Source: Actinomycetes bacterium
GTDB taxonomy: Bacteria > Planctomycetota > Phycisphaerae > JAACET01
Length of the DNA: 5,804 nt
NCBI GenBank assembly: GCA_030631725.1
Contig: DAOVKO010000139.1
Location: 1 to 5,804 of the forward strand
Reading direction: 5' to 3'
Below are positions 5,103 through 5,804 of the stretch, piece after piece. The position numbers and the translations under genes are program-made. Below the pieces are notes generated by a model that was given only the letters and a program-made list of their open reading frames with translations, ran no database searches and was not told the origin of the DNA. Within the stretch, counting starts at the first letter, position 1, and each line of letters begins with the position of its first letter.

Positions 5103-5804
5103 TCACTTCTTTTGAGCCCGGATTATGTTCTCATCAAACGACTCGCCCACCTCCTGGCCCGGCTCGAGGACGAGCACCTCCTCTGGCCGCCACTGCCCAT
5201 CCAAGAGACGCTGCAAAAGCCCGCTTTGGCCGACCAGCTCATCATATGACCAGCCCATTTCTTGGGCACATCGGCGGGTAAAATCTTTATGCTCTTGTGC
5301 GTCCGGCCAATCCCAATCCACATACGTAGCCTGCTTATAATTGCTTACCCAGCTCTGCTGGACTTCCATAAGGTACTTGGCATTATCTTGGCCGTATTCT
5401 TGCGTGTACTCGGCCAACACTCTCTCGTAACGCTCTTGGCTCGGCTGATCGTTGTGCTTGATCCAGCCGGCCGAATACCAGTACACGCCCGGATGCGAAT
5501 CGAAGTATTCCCGGTATCGCTCCTTTGAGCCCAGCAGAAAGGTGATGCAGTCGTGCCCCCGGGGAACAACCAGCCGCGTTTTGGGGCTTTTCAATCCCAC
5601 TACCCCTCTCGAACAGAGTCCGTAGCCTAGAATTATGGCCTCAAAGCCCTGGCCGTCAGCCTGATCGATCGCTTCTTGAGCCCGCCGCCGCAACTCGTCC
5701 GGCGTATTGTGCAGGCCCTGTTCCAGAAAAAACAGTTCGATATCATTTCTGCTCCGCGAAGCGCACAGTTGAAGCTCCCGTTCCAGAACCGCGCAACTCA
5801 CAAC
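5103..5804 (-). CDS. DUF1638-family protein, 5' end beyond the window
   Basis: At least 233 residues reading leftwards from the right edge to a TGA at 5103-5105. The first in-window start-like codon is GTG 5801, but the codon before it (GTT) is still open and family proteins usually have several residues before the CxxLxxEL motif, so the true start is probably outside. Counting from that GTG, characteristic segments are SCAVLEREL (2-10), AIILGYGLCSRGVVGL (55-70), LVVPRGHDCITFLLGS (77-92) and a Trp/Tyr-rich part (GVYWYSAGW, 105-113). Cys3, Cys63, His83 and Cys85 are candidate metal or cofactor ligands (inference). The biochemical role is not established; from memory, family members often sit near corrinoid methyltransferase genes in anaerobes, none of which is visible here. 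The acidic C-terminus (about 206-225) looks accessory. Confidence 0.85.
   Translation of the reverse strand, partial: VVSCAVLERELQLCASRSRNDIELFFLEQGLHNTPDELRRRAQEAIDQADGQGFEAIILGYGLCSRGVVGLKSPKTRLVVPRGHDCITFLLGSKERYREYFDSHPGVYWYSAGWIKHNDQPSQERYERVLAEYTQEYGQDNAKYLMEVQQSWVSNYKQATYVDWDWPDAQEHKDFTRRCAQEMGWSYDELVGQSGLLQRLLDGQWRPEEVLVLEPGQEVGESFDENIIRAQKK

Noticed and set aside
4991..5281. Plus-strand 96-codon open frame with a protein-like first third
   Set aside because: Its second part is antisense to the well-supported DUF1638 gene and becomes low-complexity Pro/Arg/Ala sequence; there is no SD and no family is recognisable.
1..5804. CRISPR array, tRNA, rRNA, insertion sequence or phage genes
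   Set aside because: No regularly spaced direct repeats, transposase or integrase motifs, or tRNA-like cloverleaf were found on either strand by eye.

Overview
The window looks like chromosomal DNA from a diderm (Gram-negative) bacterium. The supporting signs are an OmpA-type peptidoglycan-binding lipoprotein, a LapA-like inner-membrane protein, strong GGAGG ribosome-binding sites and PlsY-type phospholipid synthesis. Protein style, a DUF1638 gene and a degenerate copy of an intergenic repeat I associate with environmental anaerobes suggest Planctomycetota (Phycisphaerae-like) or another sediment lineage. That placement is only a guess.

Layout. Bases 1-90 hold the last 29 codons of an unidentified plus-strand gene, followed by a hairpin. 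Bases 139-1199 carry an envelope pair: a two-TM LapA/DUF1049-like protein, then an OmpA-family lipoprotein with a coiled-coil stalk. The gap 1200-1360 is dominated by a 79-nt near-palindrome that pairs better as plus-strand RNA than as minus-strand RNA. Bases 1361-4338 are a tight plus-strand run: hisH, hisA, an HpcH/HpaI-family aldolase and plsY, with gaps of 9, 41 and 39 nt. On the minus strand, convergent with plsY, are a HAD-IA hydrolase of lower GC (4364-4975) and a DUF1638 protein (5103 to the right edge, 5' end outside the window).

How the genes fit together. HisH and HisA perform adjacent steps of histidine synthesis. HisA makes PRFAR, and HisH supplies ammonia to HisF, which uses PRFAR. 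hisF is not in the window; the place after hisA where it often sits holds the aldolase. PlsY starts glycerophospholipid synthesis and is probably only a co-transcribed neighbour. The two envelope proteins are a plausible functional unit. The minus-strand pair has no clear link to the rest.

No strongly novel system is visible. The points most worth a second look are the strand-biased hairpin before hisH, the aldolase with reversed C/G skew inside the his-plsY run, the repeat-like sequence that appears to have remodelled the hisA C-terminus, and the DUF1638 protein with its Cys/His motifs.
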